Notes: generated by a model from the letters alone, not told the origin. 64,000 nt of DNA from Agrobacterium leguminum (GCF_015704895.1 NZ_JADQWB010000003.1:124001-188000); one strand, 5' to 3'. Positions 1-9,170 are shown, counted from the first letter of the stretch. Numbers and translations: made by a program.

Positions 1-677
1 CCGAGAACGATTTTTTCCTGCGCGATGAATTTGAACCCGGCGAGCATGGTTTCGAGACTGATGGCTTTTGCCGGGCCGCGTTGTTCCGGCTTGCGGATCG
101 TCACCGCAAGCGTGGCCGATACGATGAAGAGCACGAATGCCACACTATAGGCGACGGAAGCACCGAGGCCATAAAGCAGGCCGCCGGCGACGGGACCGAG
201 AATGGACGCCATCTGCCACGAAGAGGAATTCCAGGCGATGGCGTTCGGCAAATCCTCCACCGGCACGAGATTGGGCGCCAGCGACTGGACCGCCGGTCCC
301 ATGAAGGCGCGCTCTATGCCGAAGACGACAAGAATGGCGAAGACCGGCCAGGGGGAAAAGCTGTGCGTCAGCGTAAGACCCAGAAGAGCGGCAGCGCACA
401 GCGCCGCAATCAGCAGGCATATGGCCATGATGCGCCGACGATTGTGCCGGTCGGCGACCGTTCCGGTAACGAGGATCAGAAGCAGCGACGGCAGAAACTG
501 GAAAAGACCGATCAGGCCGAGATAAAAGGCGTTGCCGGTCACCTCATACATCTGCCAGCCGACCGAGACGCTGACGATCTGGATGGCGAAAGCGGAAAAA
601 AACCGGGCGCTGAAAAAGCGGCGATAGGAACTATGCCGGAATGCACCGAAACGGTTTTCGGCGTAAGGGAGGGACAT
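1..677 (-). CDS. MFS transporter, EntS-like exporter (partial, 3' end outside window)
   Basis: About 225 N-terminal residues are present and the reading frame runs off the left edge. The protein begins MSLPYAENRFGAF. It has a first membrane segment near residues 20-45, then the typical MFS loop-2 motif GTVADRHNRRRIM near residue 70, then further hydrophobic segments. The conserved stretch around VQSLAPNLVPVEDLPNAIA is typical of the EntS / DUF894 transmembrane-effector branch of MFS exporters. It is therefore likely an inner-membrane proton-driven exporter, but the substrate cannot be read from the sequence. The start is the first ATG in frame; no strong ribosome binding site precedes it. The fragments in other frames of this region look like shadows. 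Confidence 0.8.
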   Translation of the reverse strand, partial: MSLPYAENRFGAFRHSSYRRFFSARFFSAFAIQIVSVSVGWQMYEVTGNAFYLGLIGLFQFLPSLLLILVTGTVADRHNRRRIMAICLLIAALCAAALLGLTLTHSFSPWPVFAILVVFGIERAFMGPAVQSLAPNLVPVEDLPNAIAWNSSSWQMASILGPVAGGLLYGLGASVAYSVAFVLFIVSATLAVTIRKPEQRGPAKAISLETMLAGFKFIAQEKIVL

Positions 678-757
678 CGGCTGGGTGCTCGCGAGACAAT
701 ATGAGAGCTTTGCAATAGAGCGATATCACGGGAATCGCCAGCCCTCACCAGCGGGAT

Positions 758-783
758 GACGAAAAGTGTGAGCGGTTTTCGTC
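758..783. repeat. Short palindromic repeat, 8-bp arms
   Basis: GACGAAAA at 758-765 and TTTTCGTC at 776-783 are perfect inverted arms around GTGTGAGCGG. Read on the minus strand the centre is AAAACCGCTCACACTTTT, nearly the same as AAAACCGCTGCACACTTTT at 1592-1610 in the larger repeat downstream. I take both as members of one short rhizobial palindrome family. The copy lies in the gap between the divergent MFS and yggT genes. Confidence 0.5.
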
Positions 784-923
784 TGAAATCCCTCTACAAA
801 GCCATGAACCAGATTGTGATGATCGCCGGCCGATCAGACCAAAGATCATTACGATCCGGCGCGACACTTGCCGGTTCACGGTTCAATGTCTAAATGTCTT
901 GCAACCAAGATACGGAGATATTG

Positions 924-1214
924 ATGCTTGCCCTGTTTCAGACCATCGATCTGGCCTTGAACCTCTATACGTGGGTGCTGATCGCCAGCGCTATTTTTTC
1001 CTGGCTTTACGCCTTCAACGTCATCAATTCCCGCAACCAGTTCGTGAACGCCATCGGCAGCTTTCTGTTCAATGTCACGGAACCGGTTCTGCGCCCCATC
1101 CGCCGCATTCTACCCAATCTCGGCGGCATCGACATTTCGCCGATCATCGTGCTCTTGATCATCTTCTTCATCCGCTCCTTCATGTGGAACACGCTTTACC
1201 CGATGGTCGCTTGA
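924..1214 (+). CDS. yggT: YggT family integral membrane protein
   Basis: This 96-residue protein begins [12 protein letters not shown] and carries two hydrophobic segments (about 1-30 and 62-90). Between them is the family-defining central motif [15 protein letters not shown]. The start at 924 is chosen because GGAGA (914-918) sits six bases upstream; an earlier in-frame ATG at 894 has no such site. The family is widespread and its exact role is unsettled (osmotic or cell-division links have been proposed). It is followed immediately by the DUF167 gene, the same yggT-yggU neighbourhood seen in many proteobacteria, and the two genes are translationally coupled. Confidence 0.9.
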   Translation: MLALFQTIDLALNLYTWVLIASAIFSWLYAFNVINSRNQFVNAIGSFLFNVTEPVLRPIRRILPNLGGIDISPIIVLLIIFFIRSFMWNTLYPMVA

Positions 1215-1522
1215 GCGGCTGCTGGCAGAAGCATAGCGACCATGTCCGCCTGACCGTCCGCCTCACACCGAATGGCGGGCGGGACGCCATCGACGGCGTG
1301 GAAAAGGATGCGGAGGGAAACGCGCATCTGAAGGCCCGCGTCAGCGCCGTGCCGGAAGGCGGCAAGGCCAACAAGGCCCTGATTGTTTTGCTGGCGAAAA
1401 AACTCGGCCTGCCGAAATCCTCCATCAGCTTCGTTTCAGGCGAAACGGCGCGTAAAAAAATCCTCCGGATCGACACCGACCCGGAGGATTTCGAAGAGCT
1501 ATTCAAAAAGCTCGAAAACTAA
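1211..1522 (+). CDS. DUF167 / YggU family protein
   Basis: This 103-residue protein starts at a TTG that overlaps the stop codon of yggT (TTGA at 1211-1214). No ATG or GTG lies in frame before the conserved core, so the TTG and coupled translation are the best reading. The core has the family pattern: [11 protein letters not shown] near residues 18-28, the [13 protein letters not shown] motif near 50-62, then [22 protein letters not shown]167 proteins are small alpha/beta proteins of unknown biochemical role. A palindromic repeat starts inside the stop codon and fills the space to ppa. Confidence 0.85.
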   Translation: MSGCWQKHSDHVRLTVRLTPNGGRDAIDGVEKDAEGNAHLKARVSAVPEGGKANKALIVLLAKKLGLPKSSISFVSGETARKKILRIDTDPEDFEELFKKLEN

Positions 1523-1625
1523 AGCGCATCGCGTCTAATCTGATTCATGCGACGCGCTTTAGATCTTTGTTTTTAAGCATGTCTTGGTCCCAAAACCGCT
1601 GCACACTTTTGGGAGACATGCTTTA
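1521..1625. repeat. Rhizobial intergenic palindromic repeat (two stem-loops)
   Basis: Two adjacent dyads fill the gap between the convergent DUF167 and ppa genes. The first pairs AAAGCGCATCGCGTC (1521-1535) imperfectly with GACGCGCTTT (1551-1560). The second pairs AAGCATGTCTTGGTCCCAAAA (1575-1595) with TTTTGGGAGACATGCTT (1607-1623). The layout resembles the mosaic palindromic (RIME/ABC-type) intergenic elements of Rhizobiaceae. It may also serve as a bidirectional 3' end for the two genes. The family name is from memory and was not checked. Confidence 0.7.
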
Positions 1626-1627
1626 GA

Positions 1628-2161
1628 TCAGCCCTGCGCCTTGTAGCGCTCGATGGCTTCGACGATCAGCTTCTTGGCGACGTCGACATCCTGCCAGCCG
1701 CCCATCTTAACCCACTTGCCGGGCTCCAGATCCTTGTAGTGCTCGAAGAAGTGCTCGATCTGCTTCAGCGTGATTTCCGGCAGGTCGGTGTAGTTGTGGA
1801 CCTTGTCGTAACGGCGCGTCAGCTTCGGGACCGGCACGGCCAGGATCTTCTCGTCCTTGCCGCCGTCATCTTCCATGATCATTACGCCGATGGGGCGGAC
1901 ATTGATGACGCAGCCCGGAACCAGCGGACGGGTGTTGCAGATGAGAACGTCGATCGGGTCGCCATCGTCAGACAGGGTGTGCGGCACGAAACCATAGTTA
2001 CCTGGATAGGTCATCGGCGTGTAGAGGAAGCGATCGACGATCAGCGCACCGGCATCCTTGTCCATCTCGTACTTGATCGGGTGTCCACCGACCGGCACTT
2101 CAACGATGACATTCACGTCATCCGGCGGATTCTTGCCTACGGAAATTGCATCGATACGCAT
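1628..2161 (-). CDS. ppa: Inorganic pyrophosphatase (family I)
   Basis: The 177-residue cytosolic enzyme hydrolyses pyrophosphate to two phosphates, pulling forward nucleotide, protein and lipid synthesis. The length fits bacterial family I enzymes. Key sites are visible: K30 and E32 in PIKYEMDKD, the YPGNYGFVP strand at 52-60, and the signature [10 protein letters not shown] at 64-73 that supplies metal-binding aspartates. [12 protein letters not shown] further on is also conserved. It is monocistronic in appearance, convergent with the DUF167 gene and separated from the upstream GNAT gene by about 170 bases. Confidence 0.97.
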   Translation of the reverse strand: MRIDAISVGKNPPDDVNVIVEVPVGGHPIKYEMDKDAGALIVDRFLYTPMTYPGNYGFVPHTLSDDGDPIDVLICNTRPLVPGCVINVRPIGVMIMEDDGGKDEKILAVPVPKLTRRYDKVHNYTDLPEITLKQIEHFFEHYKDLEPGKWVKMGGWQDVDVAKKLIVEAIERYKAQG

Positions 2162-2329
2162 TCGCTTCCCTCATTCGACGGGTTGGATTTGGTTTTCGAT
2201 ACTGGGAAAGTCGCCGCATTGCAACATGGCTTTGGACGGATAAGGCAGAATGCGGGATTTGAGGCTATCGCAATTGCGCATGGCCGACCGCGAGAATGAA
2301 CCCAAGGCCAAATCACCCGGCATTGTTTG

Positions 2330-2836
2330 TCAGTTCCAGACGAAACCGACCTTGCGAAGCGACTTGCCGTCGAAATCTTCCATGCCTTCGGCGATATCGC
2401 GGCCACCGTGAGAGCGGAAAAAGCGATTGGCCACATCGCTGTCTTCAAGGCACCAGACAACGATGCCGTTGCAGCCAAGCGAGGTCAGCAGTCTGCGCGC
2501 TTCCGTAAACAGCAGCGAGCCAAGCCCGATGCCCTGATATTCCGGCCGGAGATAAAGTTCGTAAATCTCGCCGTCCTGCGGCAGCCCGCGTGCCCGGCTG
2601 AGGCCCAGCGTCGCATATCCGGCGACCACACCGGCCACCTCCACCACCAGCATCGTTGCGGAGCCTTTGGTCGCCTTTTTCCACCAGATTTCCCCACGAC
2701 GCTCGAGCATCTGCGTCAACGGCCTGTGCGGAATAAGCCCGGCATAGGCCTGTTGCCACGACAGACGGTGCGCCTCGGAGATGGCGCGCGCATCATGCGG
2801 TTCAGCACGGCGAACATCGATGGATAACGTTTTCAT
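2330..2836 (-). CDS. GNAT family N-acetyltransferase
   Basis: This 168-residue protein has the GNAT fold signature. An N-terminal helix-rich part (RRAEPHDARAISEAHRLSW) precedes strand beta4 (VVAGYATLGLS). The acetyl-CoA binding motif A follows, LRPEYQGIGLGSLLF near 100-115, with the Q-x-x-G-x-G type loop. I use the ATG giving MKTLSID at 2836; a start nine codons upstream is open but would add a poorly conserved tail. The acceptor substrate is unknown. A 9-bp inverted repeat (AAAGGTTAA at 2877-2885, TTAACCTTT at 2945-2953) lies in its upstream region. Confidence 0.85.
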   Translation of the reverse strand: MKTLSIDVRRAEPHDARAISEAHRLSWQQAYAGLIPHRPLTQMLERRGEIWWKKATKGSATMLVVEVAGVVAGYATLGLSRARGLPQDGEIYELYLRPEYQGIGLGSLLFTEARRLLTSLGCNGIVVWCLEDSDVANRFFRSHGGRDIAEGMEDFDGKSLRKVGFVWN

Positions 2837-2996
2837 AACGCGATTCTGGCCCCGGCCACGCAAACTTACCAGTCATAAAGGTTAACGCCGGCAAGCTTAC
2901 CCACAGCCTATTCATGTGGACGACCGATAAAAATTAACGCATCCTTAACCTTTGGCACAAGCACCTTTCGACTCATGCACACATAAAAACGAACGC

Positions 2997-3028
2997 ATAA
3001 AAAAACCCGGCTCGAGGCCGGGTTCTTT
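2997..3028 (-). terminator. Intrinsic terminator of typA
   Basis: On the minus strand AACCCGGC and GCCGGGTT pair around a short CTCGA loop and are followed by a run of T residues. It lies 25 bases past the typA stop codon. Confidence 0.85.
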
Positions 3029-3052
3029 CAAATTCGTAACGACAAGCCGCAA

Positions 3053-4873
3053 TCAGACAGCGAGCTTGGCCTTTTCAAAACGCTTGCGATCGTTGGCGTC
3101 CAGGAACATCTTGCGCAGACGGATGGACTTCGGCGTCACTTCCATCAGCTCATCGTCCTGAATCCAGGAAAGAGCGCGATCGAGCGTCATGCGGATCGGC
3201 GGCGTCAGCTTCACGGCTTCATCCTTGCCGGCAGCGCGGATGTTGGTCAGCTGCTTGCCCTTCAGCACGTTCACTTCGAGATCGTTATCGCGAGAGTGAA
3301 TACCGATGATCATACCGGCATAGACCTTTTCACCCGGCTCGATGATCATCGGGCCGCGATCTTCCAGGTTGAACATGGCATAAGCGACAGCTTCGCCCGA
3401 ACCGTTCGACAAGAGAACGCCGTTTACGCGGCCGGCAATCTGGCCCTTGAAGGGCTGATAGTCGTGGAACAGACGGTTCATGATCGCCGTGCCGCGGGTG
3501 TCGGTCAAAAGCTCCGACTGGTAGCCGATCAGGCCACGGGTCGGCGCATAGAACTTCAGACGAACGCGATTGCCGCCGGAAGGACGAAGCTCGGCCATTT
3601 CAGCCTTGCGCTCGGACATCTTCTGCACGACGACGCCGGAATGTTCTTCATCAACGTCGATCACGACTTCTTCGATCGGCTCCAGCAGGGTGCCGTTCTC
3701 ATCCTTGTGCATGACGACGCGCGGACGCGAAACGGCAAGCTCGAAGCCTTCGCGACGCATGGTTTCGATCAGAACCGCCAGCTGCAATTCGCCACGGCCG
3801 GAAACGAAGAACGAATCCTTGCCTTCGGCTTCTTCGATCTTCAGCGCAACGTTACCTTCGGCTTCCTTGAACAGACGGTCACGAATAACGCGGCTCGTGA
3901 CCTTGTCGCCTTCGGTGCCAGCCAGCGGGCTGTCGTTGACGATGAACGACATAGTAACGGTCGGCGGGTCGATCGGCTGCGCGGTCATCGCCTCGGTGAC
4001 GGAGGGGTCACAGAAGGTGTCGGCAACAGTACCCTTGGAGAGGCCTGCAATGGCGACGATGTCGCCGGCATGGGCTTCTTCGATAGACGTGCGCTCGATG
4101 CCGCGGAATGCGAGGATCTTGGAGATACGGCCGTTTTCAATAACCTTGCCGTCCTGGCCGAGAACCTTCACCGCCTGGTTCGGCTTGATGGAGCCGGAAG
4201 CGATGCGGCCGGTGATGATGCGGCCGAGGAAGTTGTTGGCTTCAAGGATGGTGCCGATCAGGCGGAACGGACCTTCTTCAACCTTGGGCTCCGGAACATG
4301 TTCGAGAACCAGATCGAGCAGCGGCGCAAGACCCTGATCCTTCGGACCTTCCGGGTTGACGTTCATCCAGCCATCACGGCCGGAACCGTAGAGGATCGGG
4401 AAGTCGAGCTGCTCATCGGTGGCGTCGAGGTTTGCGAAAAGGTCGAAGACTTCGTTGATGACTTCTTCGTGGCGGCCATCCGGGCGGTCGATCTTGTTGA
4501 TCGCGACGATCGGGCGAAGACCGACCTTCAGCGCCTTGCTGACCACGAACTTGGTCTGCGGCATCGGGCCTTCCGAGCTATCGACCAGAACGATTGCGCC
4601 GTCCACCATCGACAGGATACGCTCGACTTCGCCGCCGAAGTCGGCGTGGCCGGGGGTGTCGACGATGTTGATGCGGACACCCTTCCACTCCACCGAGGTC
4701 GCCTTGGCGAGAATGGTGATGCCACGTTCCTTTTCGAGATCGTTGCTATCCATCACGCGCTCGGCGACACGCTGGTTGTCGCGGAACGAGCCGGACTGCT
4801 TCAGAAGCTCGTCCACGAGCGTCGTTTTTCCATGGTCAACGTGCGCGATGATCGCGATGTTGCGAAGTGCCAT
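3053..4873 (-). CDS. typA: Translational GTPase TypA/BipA
   Basis: This 606-residue ribosome-associated GTPase is related to EF-G and acts in 50S assembly and stress or cold adaptation. The G motifs are intact: AHVDHGKTT at 10-18, ERGITI near 49-54, DTPGH at 72-76 and NKID at 126-129. The EF-G-like domains and the TypA-specific C-terminus follow. The length matches the family. The gene ends at its own terminator and stands alone, with the M3 peptidase gene upstream on the same strand but about 165 bases away. An inverted repeat CGCCAA/TTGGCG lies about 45 bases before the start, where a promoter is expected. Confidence 0.97.
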   Translation of the reverse strand: MALRNIAIIAHVDHGKTTLVDELLKQSGSFRDNQRVAERVMDSNDLEKERGITILAKATSVEWKGVRINIVDTPGHADFGGEVERILSMVDGAIVLVDSSEGPMPQTKFVVSKALKVGLRPIVAINKIDRPDGRHEEVINEVFDLFANLDATDEQLDFPILYGSGRDGWMNVNPEGPKDQGLAPLLDLVLEHVPEPKVEEGPFRLIGTILEANNFLGRIITGRIASGSIKPNQAVKVLGQDGKVIENGRISKILAFRGIERTSIEEAHAGDIVAIAGLSKGTVADTFCDPSVTEAMTAQPIDPPTVTMSFIVNDSPLAGTEGDKVTSRVIRDRLFKEAEGNVALKIEEAEGKDSFFVSGRGELQLAVLIETMRREGFELAVSRPRVVMHKDENGTLLEPIEEVVIDVDEEHSGVVVQKMSERKAEMAELRPSGGNRVRLKFYAPTRGLIGYQSELLTDTRGTAIMNRLFHDYQPFKGQIAGRVNGVLLSNGSGEAVAYAMFNLEDRGPMIIEPGEKVYAGMIIGIHSRDNDLEVNVLKGKQLTNIRAAGKDEAVKLTPPIRMTLDRALSWIQDDELMEVTPKSIRLRKMFLDANDRKRFEKAKLAV

Positions 4874-4960
4874 TGTTCAAAATCTCTGAGGTTGGGCGCT
4901 ATATTGATGAGAAACGCCAATTTAGTTTGGCGCGCTCATAACCTTTTTTTTGCAAATGCG

Positions 4961-4990
4961 AAAGGGGGGGCCTTGTCATAAGCCCCCTGC
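4961..4990 (-). terminator. Possible terminator of the M3 peptidase gene
   Basis: GGGGGC (4966-4971) and GCCCCC (4982-4987) can pair, and on the minus strand the stem is followed by a modest T-rich stretch. The U-tract is weak, so this is only a candidate. Confidence 0.4.
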
Positions 4991-5037
4991 ACTCAGGTTC
5001 TAGCTCAGAAATATGACAGTCTTTTATACCGGAACCC

Positions 5038-7098
5038 TTATACCAGGCCACGCTTCAAAAGCATGGCGTCCGGGCTTGGCATCTTGCCACGAAAAGCAAG
5101 ATATGCCTCCTCCGGATCGATGGAACCGCCGACGGAATAGATATTGTCTTTCAACTTGCGCGCCATTTCGCCATCGAAGGGGTTGCCGGTTTCCTCGAAG
5201 GCCGAAAAGGCATCGGCATCCAGCACTTCCGACCACATGTAGGAATAATAGCCGGCCGAATATCCGTCGCCCGAAAAAACGTGCTGGAAATGCGGGGTCG
5301 CATGCCGCATGACGATAGACTTCGGCATGTTCAGGGTGGAGAGCACCTCGCCCTGCACGACCATCGGATCGCTCACGTTTTCCCGCGTGTGGAACGCCAT
5401 GTCGACAATCGCCGACGAGGTGAATTCCACCGTGCTGAAACCGGCATTGAAGGTCTGCGCGGCCAGAACCTTATCCAGCAGCGCCTTCGGCATCGGCGCG
5501 CCCGTGTCATAATGCAGGGCGTATTTTTCCAGAATTTCCGGCACCGTCAGCCAATGTTCGTAAAGCTGCGACGGCAATTCGACGAAATCGCGCGAGACGC
5601 CGGTTCCGGAAACGGAAGGGTAAGTGACATTCGACAACATGCCATGCAGCGCGTGGCCGAATTCGTGAAACAGCGTGCGCGCATCGTCGAGCGAAAGCAG
5701 CGCCGGTTTGCCTTCAGCCGGTTTGGCGAAATTGCAAACATTGTAGATGATCGGGATTTCTCCGACCGTGCCGTTCTTCAAGGGCAGCTTGTGCTGCGAC
5801 TGGAAGGAGCTCATCCACGCGCCGGAGCGCTTGGAGGGACGGGCGAAATAATCGCCGAGAAACATGGCTTTCAGATCGCCCTTTTCATCGCGGATTTCGA
5901 AAACCCGCACATCCGGGTGATAGGCGGCGACGCCTTTGACTTCGACCGCCCGAATCCCGAACAACCGCCCGGCCACATCGAAGCAGGCCTCGATGATCTT
6001 TTCGAGCTGCAGATAGGGCTTCAACTCCGCCTCGGAGAAGCTGAATTTCCGTGCCCGCAACTTTTCGGCATAATGCCGCCAGTCCCAGGGCAGCACTTCG
6101 TGATTCCTGCCCTCCTCGGCGATGATGGCGGCCAGTTCGGCCTCTTCCTCGCCCGCACGGCGCACGGCTTTTTCCCAGACCTGCCCCAGAAGGCCGTTCA
6201 CGGCATCGGGCGTCTTCGCCATCGTGTCATCAAGCTTGTAGGCGGCGAAATTCGCGTAGCCGAGAAGCTTTGCCTTCTCCTCGCGCAGTTCGAGCGTGCG
6301 GTGGACGATATCGCGATTGTCGGTCTCGCCGCCATTCTCGCCGCGCGCCACCCAGGCCCTGAAGGCCTGCTCGCGCAGATCGCGGCGTTCGGAAAAGGTC
6401 AGGAAAGGCTCGATGATGGAGCGGGAAAGGGTGACGGCAAATTTGCCGTCCTCGCCATGCTCACGGGCCGCACCCGCCATCGCGTCGCGAAGAAAACCGG
6501 GAATGCCGGCAAGTTCCTCTTCCGTGGAAAGCAGAAGCTTCCAGTTCTTTTCATCCGCCAGCACATTCTGCCCGAATCTCGCACCGAGACCGGCAAGTTC
6601 CTCATTGATCGCCGCCAGCCGTTCCTGCCGGTCCTTCGGCAGCTTGGCGCCGGAGCGCACGAAACCCTTCCAGTGCCGCTCGAGAACGCGGCTCTCCTCA
6701 CCCGTCAGCCCAAGCGTTCCGCGCTTTTCCCACAATGTATCGATGCGCTTGAACAACGCTTCGTTCATGCCGATCTTCGAATAGTGCCGTGACAGTTTCG
6801 GTGCGATCTCCCGCTCCAGCGCCTGGATCACACCATTGGTATTGGCGCCCGCCCTGTTCCAGAACAGCGCCGAAATGCGCGAAAGATCGTCTCCGGCGAT
6901 TTCGAGCGCGGTCACGGTGTTTTCGAAGCTCGGGCTCTCAGCATTGCCGGCAATCGCATCGATTTCCTGTTCGTGGGACAGAAGGGCGGCATCGAAGGCC
7001 GGAGCGAAATCCTCATCCCTGACCGCATCGAATTTCGGCAGACCATTGTGGCCGTTCCAGTCAACGAGTGCGGGATAAAGCGCGGTCTTGGATGGCAT
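5038..7098 (-). CDS. M3 family oligopeptidase (Dcp/OpdA type)
   Basis: This 686-residue zinc metallopeptidase lies in the M3A group, which trims short peptides in the cytosol. The catalytic motif HEFGH is at 478-482, followed by the downstream glutamate region (SGTGVSRDFVELPSQ) that supplies the third zinc ligand. The usual helical N-terminal half precedes it. The start at 7098 (MPSKTALYPAL) is chosen because AAGGAAG lies a few bases upstream; the frame stays open for 96 codons further but that tail does not look like protein of this family. Dcp and oligopeptidase A cannot be separated on these motifs alone. No signal peptide is seen. Confidence 0.92.
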   Translation of the reverse strand: MPSKTALYPALVDWNGHNGLPKFDAVRDEDFAPAFDAALLSHEQEIDAIAGNAESPSFENTVTALEIAGDDLSRISALFWNRAGANTNGVIQALEREIAPKLSRHYSKIGMNEALFKRIDTLWEKRGTLGLTGEESRVLERHWKGFVRSGAKLPKDRQERLAAINEELAGLGARFGQNVLADEKNWKLLLSTEEELAGIPGFLRDAMAGAAREHGEDGKFAVTLSRSIIEPFLTFSERRDLREQAFRAWVARGENGGETDNRDIVHRTLELREEKAKLLGYANFAAYKLDDTMAKTPDAVNGLLGQVWEKAVRRAGEEEAELAAIIAEEGRNHEVLPWDWRHYAEKLRARKFSFSEAELKPYLQLEKIIEACFDVAGRLFGIRAVEVKGVAAYHPDVRVFEIRDEKGDLKAMFLGDYFARPSKRSGAWMSSFQSQHKLPLKNGTVGEIPIIYNVCNFAKPAEGKPALLSLDDARTLFHEFGHALHGMLSNVTYPSVSGTGVSRDFVELPSQLYEHWLTVPEILEKYALHYDTGAPMPKALLDKVLAAQTFNAGFSTVEFTSSAIVDMAFHTRENVSDPMVVQGEVLSTLNMPKSIVMRHATPHFQHVFSGDGYSAGYYSYMWSEVLDADAFSAFEETGNPFDGEMARKLKDNIYSVGGSIDPEEAYLAFRGKMPSPDAMLLKRGLV

Positions 7099-7474
7099 TT
7101 CATCTTCCTTGTACAATTCCGGTTTAAGCTCATATGGGCACGCCTCCACCGGCAATTCAATGCCGGACTTTGGTGTAAGGAAGATTGGCTGCGACCTGAT
7201 TTTTGCTTTTGCCTCAACTGCCGGCACAGACGCCGGATACCGATGGCGGGTGACCTGTGTAAGGGACTTGACCGACGATATGGACCGGCATGGCAGATGA
7301 AATAAAACGCGGGATGTCCGATCTTCTTTGCTTTGGCGTAACAATCGTCGATTATGTTGCCAACCGTAACGCAATCGAACTGACACATACTTTACTCGAT
7401 TTTCAACAATATGATTTATGCGCCATTGATTATCGCCGGGATTTTAGTAAGGCTGACTTACGAAAAGGCGAAGC
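7099..7474. other. Intergenic region between divergent peptidase and marR-type genes
   Basis: I find no convincing gene in these 376 bases. An open frame of 75 codons from 7290 has no ribosome binding site, no recognisable family, and runs into the MarR gene in another frame. The right-hand part (7330-7462) is more AT-rich. It holds the paired motifs GCGTAACAATCG and GTAACGCAATCG and the small dyad GTTGCCAAC, so promoters and operators for both genes probably lie here. Confidence 0.5.
7447..7461. promoter_or_regulatory. Candidate operator before the MarR gene
   Basis: GTAAG and CTTAC form perfect five-base arms around GCTGA, ending 13 bases before the MarR start codon. MarR proteins commonly bind short dyads like this and repress their own operon. 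Assignment is by position and symmetry only. Confidence 0.35.
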
Positions 7475-7933
7475 ATGGGCACTAAACGCGAAAAAGACTC
7501 GTTGGCATTTTTACTGAACAGCGGCGCACGCCTGCTGAACAGTGCGTTTGAGCGCCGAATTTCTGAAGCCGGACTGGGCCTGACGCCCGGCGAAGCGCGC
7601 GCATTGCTGACGGTTGCCGTCGTTGATGGCAGCAAACAGTCGGATATCGCCGCCCGGCTCGGCATCGAGCCCATGACGATCTGCGCCTATCTCGACAAGC
7701 TGCAATCTCTCGATCTCATCGAACGCCAGCAGGACCCGCAGGACAGGCGCTCCAAGCGCATCGTGCTGACAAAAAACTCCACCGACATGCTGGAAGCCGT
7801 GCGCCAGGAAATCGATGAACTCGTCCGTCACGCCACGCAGGGCCTGAACGAAGAAGAAGTCGCGCTTTTCCGCAGCTTCCTGCAGACGCTTCGCAACAAT
7901 CTCCAGCCGGAACAGCCGGGCCAGAGCTGCTGA
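7475..7933 (+). CDS. MarR family transcriptional regulator
   Basis: This 152-residue protein has the winged-helix layout of MarR. A helix (LNSAFERRISEAGLGLTPGEARALL) leads to the recognition region SDIAARLGIEPMTICAYLDKLQSLDLIER near 52-80, then the wing DPQDRRSKRIVLT. AAAAGG lies seven bases before the ATG. It stands five bases before a Bcr-type efflux gene on the same strand. That is the classic arrangement of a local, ligand-released repressor of a multidrug exporter. The ligand is unknown. Confidence 0.9.
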   Translation: MGTKREKDSLAFLLNSGARLLNSAFERRISEAGLGLTPGEARALLTVAVVDGSKQSDIAARLGIEPMTICAYLDKLQSLDLIERQQDPQDRRSKRIVLTKNSTDMLEAVRQEIDELVRHATQGLNEEEVALFRSFLQTLRNNLQPEQPGQSC

Positions 7934-7938
7934 TCGCA

Positions 7939-9135
7939 ATGTCGCCAGAAACGATCATGTCCAGAAAGCGCACGGCCATACTCGGTGCGTTGCTGACGGC
8001 GCTGGCGCCGATTTCCATGGCGATCTACACACCGGCCATGCCGGAACTGACGCGGGTTTTCTCCACCACGGAATCCGCCGTCAAACTCAGCCTCTCGCTT
8101 TACTTCGCCGGTTTCGCCATCGCCCAACTGCTCGCAGGCCCGGCATCCGACGCCTTCGGTCGGCGAAAGGCGAGCCTCGTTTTCCTCTCCATCTTTCTGG
8201 GCGGCGGACTGCTGGCGATCTTCGCCCCAACAATTGAAGTACTGCTTTTCGCCCGGCTTGTTCAGGGCATTGGCGCCTCCGTCGGCATGACAGTGGCGCG
8301 CGCCATCGTGCGCGATCAATTCACGGGCGCCGAAGCCTCCAGCATCATGAACCTCATTGGCATCATGCTGGCCGTTGGCCCCGCCATGGGCCCGACCATC
8401 GGCGGGCTTTCGCTTGCGGCTTTCGGATGGCAATCGGTATTTTTCCTCATGGCCGGCCTCGGGGCCATCGCCATCTTCTCCGTCGTGGTCTTCCTGCGCG
8501 AGACGACGATCCCGGACAAAAACCTGATCCGCCCGCGCCGCCTCCTGTCGGCCTATGGGACATTGCTCACCGAGCCGCGTTTTCTTCTGGCCGCACTGGT
8601 GCTCGGCGGTTCCATCGGTGCGCTTTATGCGCAGGCGACCATGCTGACCTTCATCCTCATCAATAAGGTCGGCATGACGCCCACCGCCTTCGGCATCGGC
8701 ATGCTGATGCAGACCGGCGCTTATTTCTTCGGCTCCATCGCCCTGCGTTATATCGCACCGAGGCTCGGTGACCGCCGTTCGGTCGTCCTCGGCCTCTGTT
8801 TTTCGGGAACAGGCGGTCTCCTTATCCTGCTGTCGGTGTTCCTGATACCGCCATCCTTTCTTTCGATCATGGGACCCGTGGCGGTCGCAACAGTCGGCAT
8901 CGCCTTATTGACGCCATCCATGGTGACGGCGGCCCTAGCCCCATTCCCACATATTGCCGGCTCGGCATCGGCGATGATGGGCTTCATTCAGATGGGGTCG
9001 GGGTTTGCAGGCGGTGCCGCAGCCTCGCTTATCGGTTCGCCTTTGACCGGCTTCGGCATCATCATCCCCGTGATGGAATTCACCGCAATCGCCAGCTACA
9101 TCGGCTTCCGCATCGTCTCCAGACGAGAGACATGA
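7939..9135 (+). CDS. Bcr/CflA family multidrug efflux MFS transporter
   Basis: This 398-residue membrane protein has twelve predicted hydrophobic segments. Near residue 20 it reads TALAPISMAIYTPAMPEL, typical of the Bcr/CflA branch. The loop motif GPASDAFGRRKASL near 67-80 is the MFS motif A. It is likely an inner-membrane drug:proton antiporter with unknown substrate range. The start could also be the second ATG at 7957 (MSRKRTA). It is almost certainly co-transcribed with the MarR gene just upstream and probably controlled by it. A terminator follows the stop codon directly. Confidence 0.88.
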   Translation: MSPETIMSRKRTAILGALLTALAPISMAIYTPAMPELTRVFSTTESAVKLSLSLYFAGFAIAQLLAGPASDAFGRRKASLVFLSIFLGGGLLAIFAPTIEVLLFARLVQGIGASVGMTVARAIVRDQFTGAEASSIMNLIGIMLAVGPAMGPTIGGLSLAAFGWQSVFFLMAGLGAIAIFSVVVFLRETTIPDKNLIRPRRLLSAYGTLLTEPRFLLAALVLGGSIGALYAQATMLTFILINKVGMTPTAFGIGMLMQTGAYFFGSIALRYIAPRLGDRRSVVLGLCFSGTGGLLILLSVFLIPPSFLSIMGPVAVATVGIALLTPSMVTAALAPFPHIAGSASAMMGFIQMGSGFAGGAAASLIGSPLTGFGIIIPVMEFTAIASYIGFRIVSRRET

Positions 9136-9170
9136 AAAAACCCGCTGGCGTCGCCGCCAGCGGGTTTCAT
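9134..9170. terminator. Shared intrinsic terminator, MFS gene / argG
   Basis: AACCCGCTGGCG and CGCCAGCGGGTTT pair around a TCGC loop, with A residues on the left and T residues on the right. It can end transcripts from both convergent genes. Confidence 0.85.

Noticed and set aside
3296-4981. Long open frame of 561 codons on the plus strand opposite typA
   Set aside because: It is a shadow of typA: the real gene has intact GTPase motifs and a terminator on the other strand, while the shadow protein is rich in D, R, A and E with no family pattern.
5281-6792. Open frame of 503 codons opposite the M3 peptidase gene
   Set aside because: Shadow of the peptidase, which carries the HEFGH zinc motif in the opposite frame.
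7290-7517. 75-codon frame upstream of the MarR gene
   Set aside because: No ribosome binding site, no family, and it overlaps the supported MarR start in another frame.
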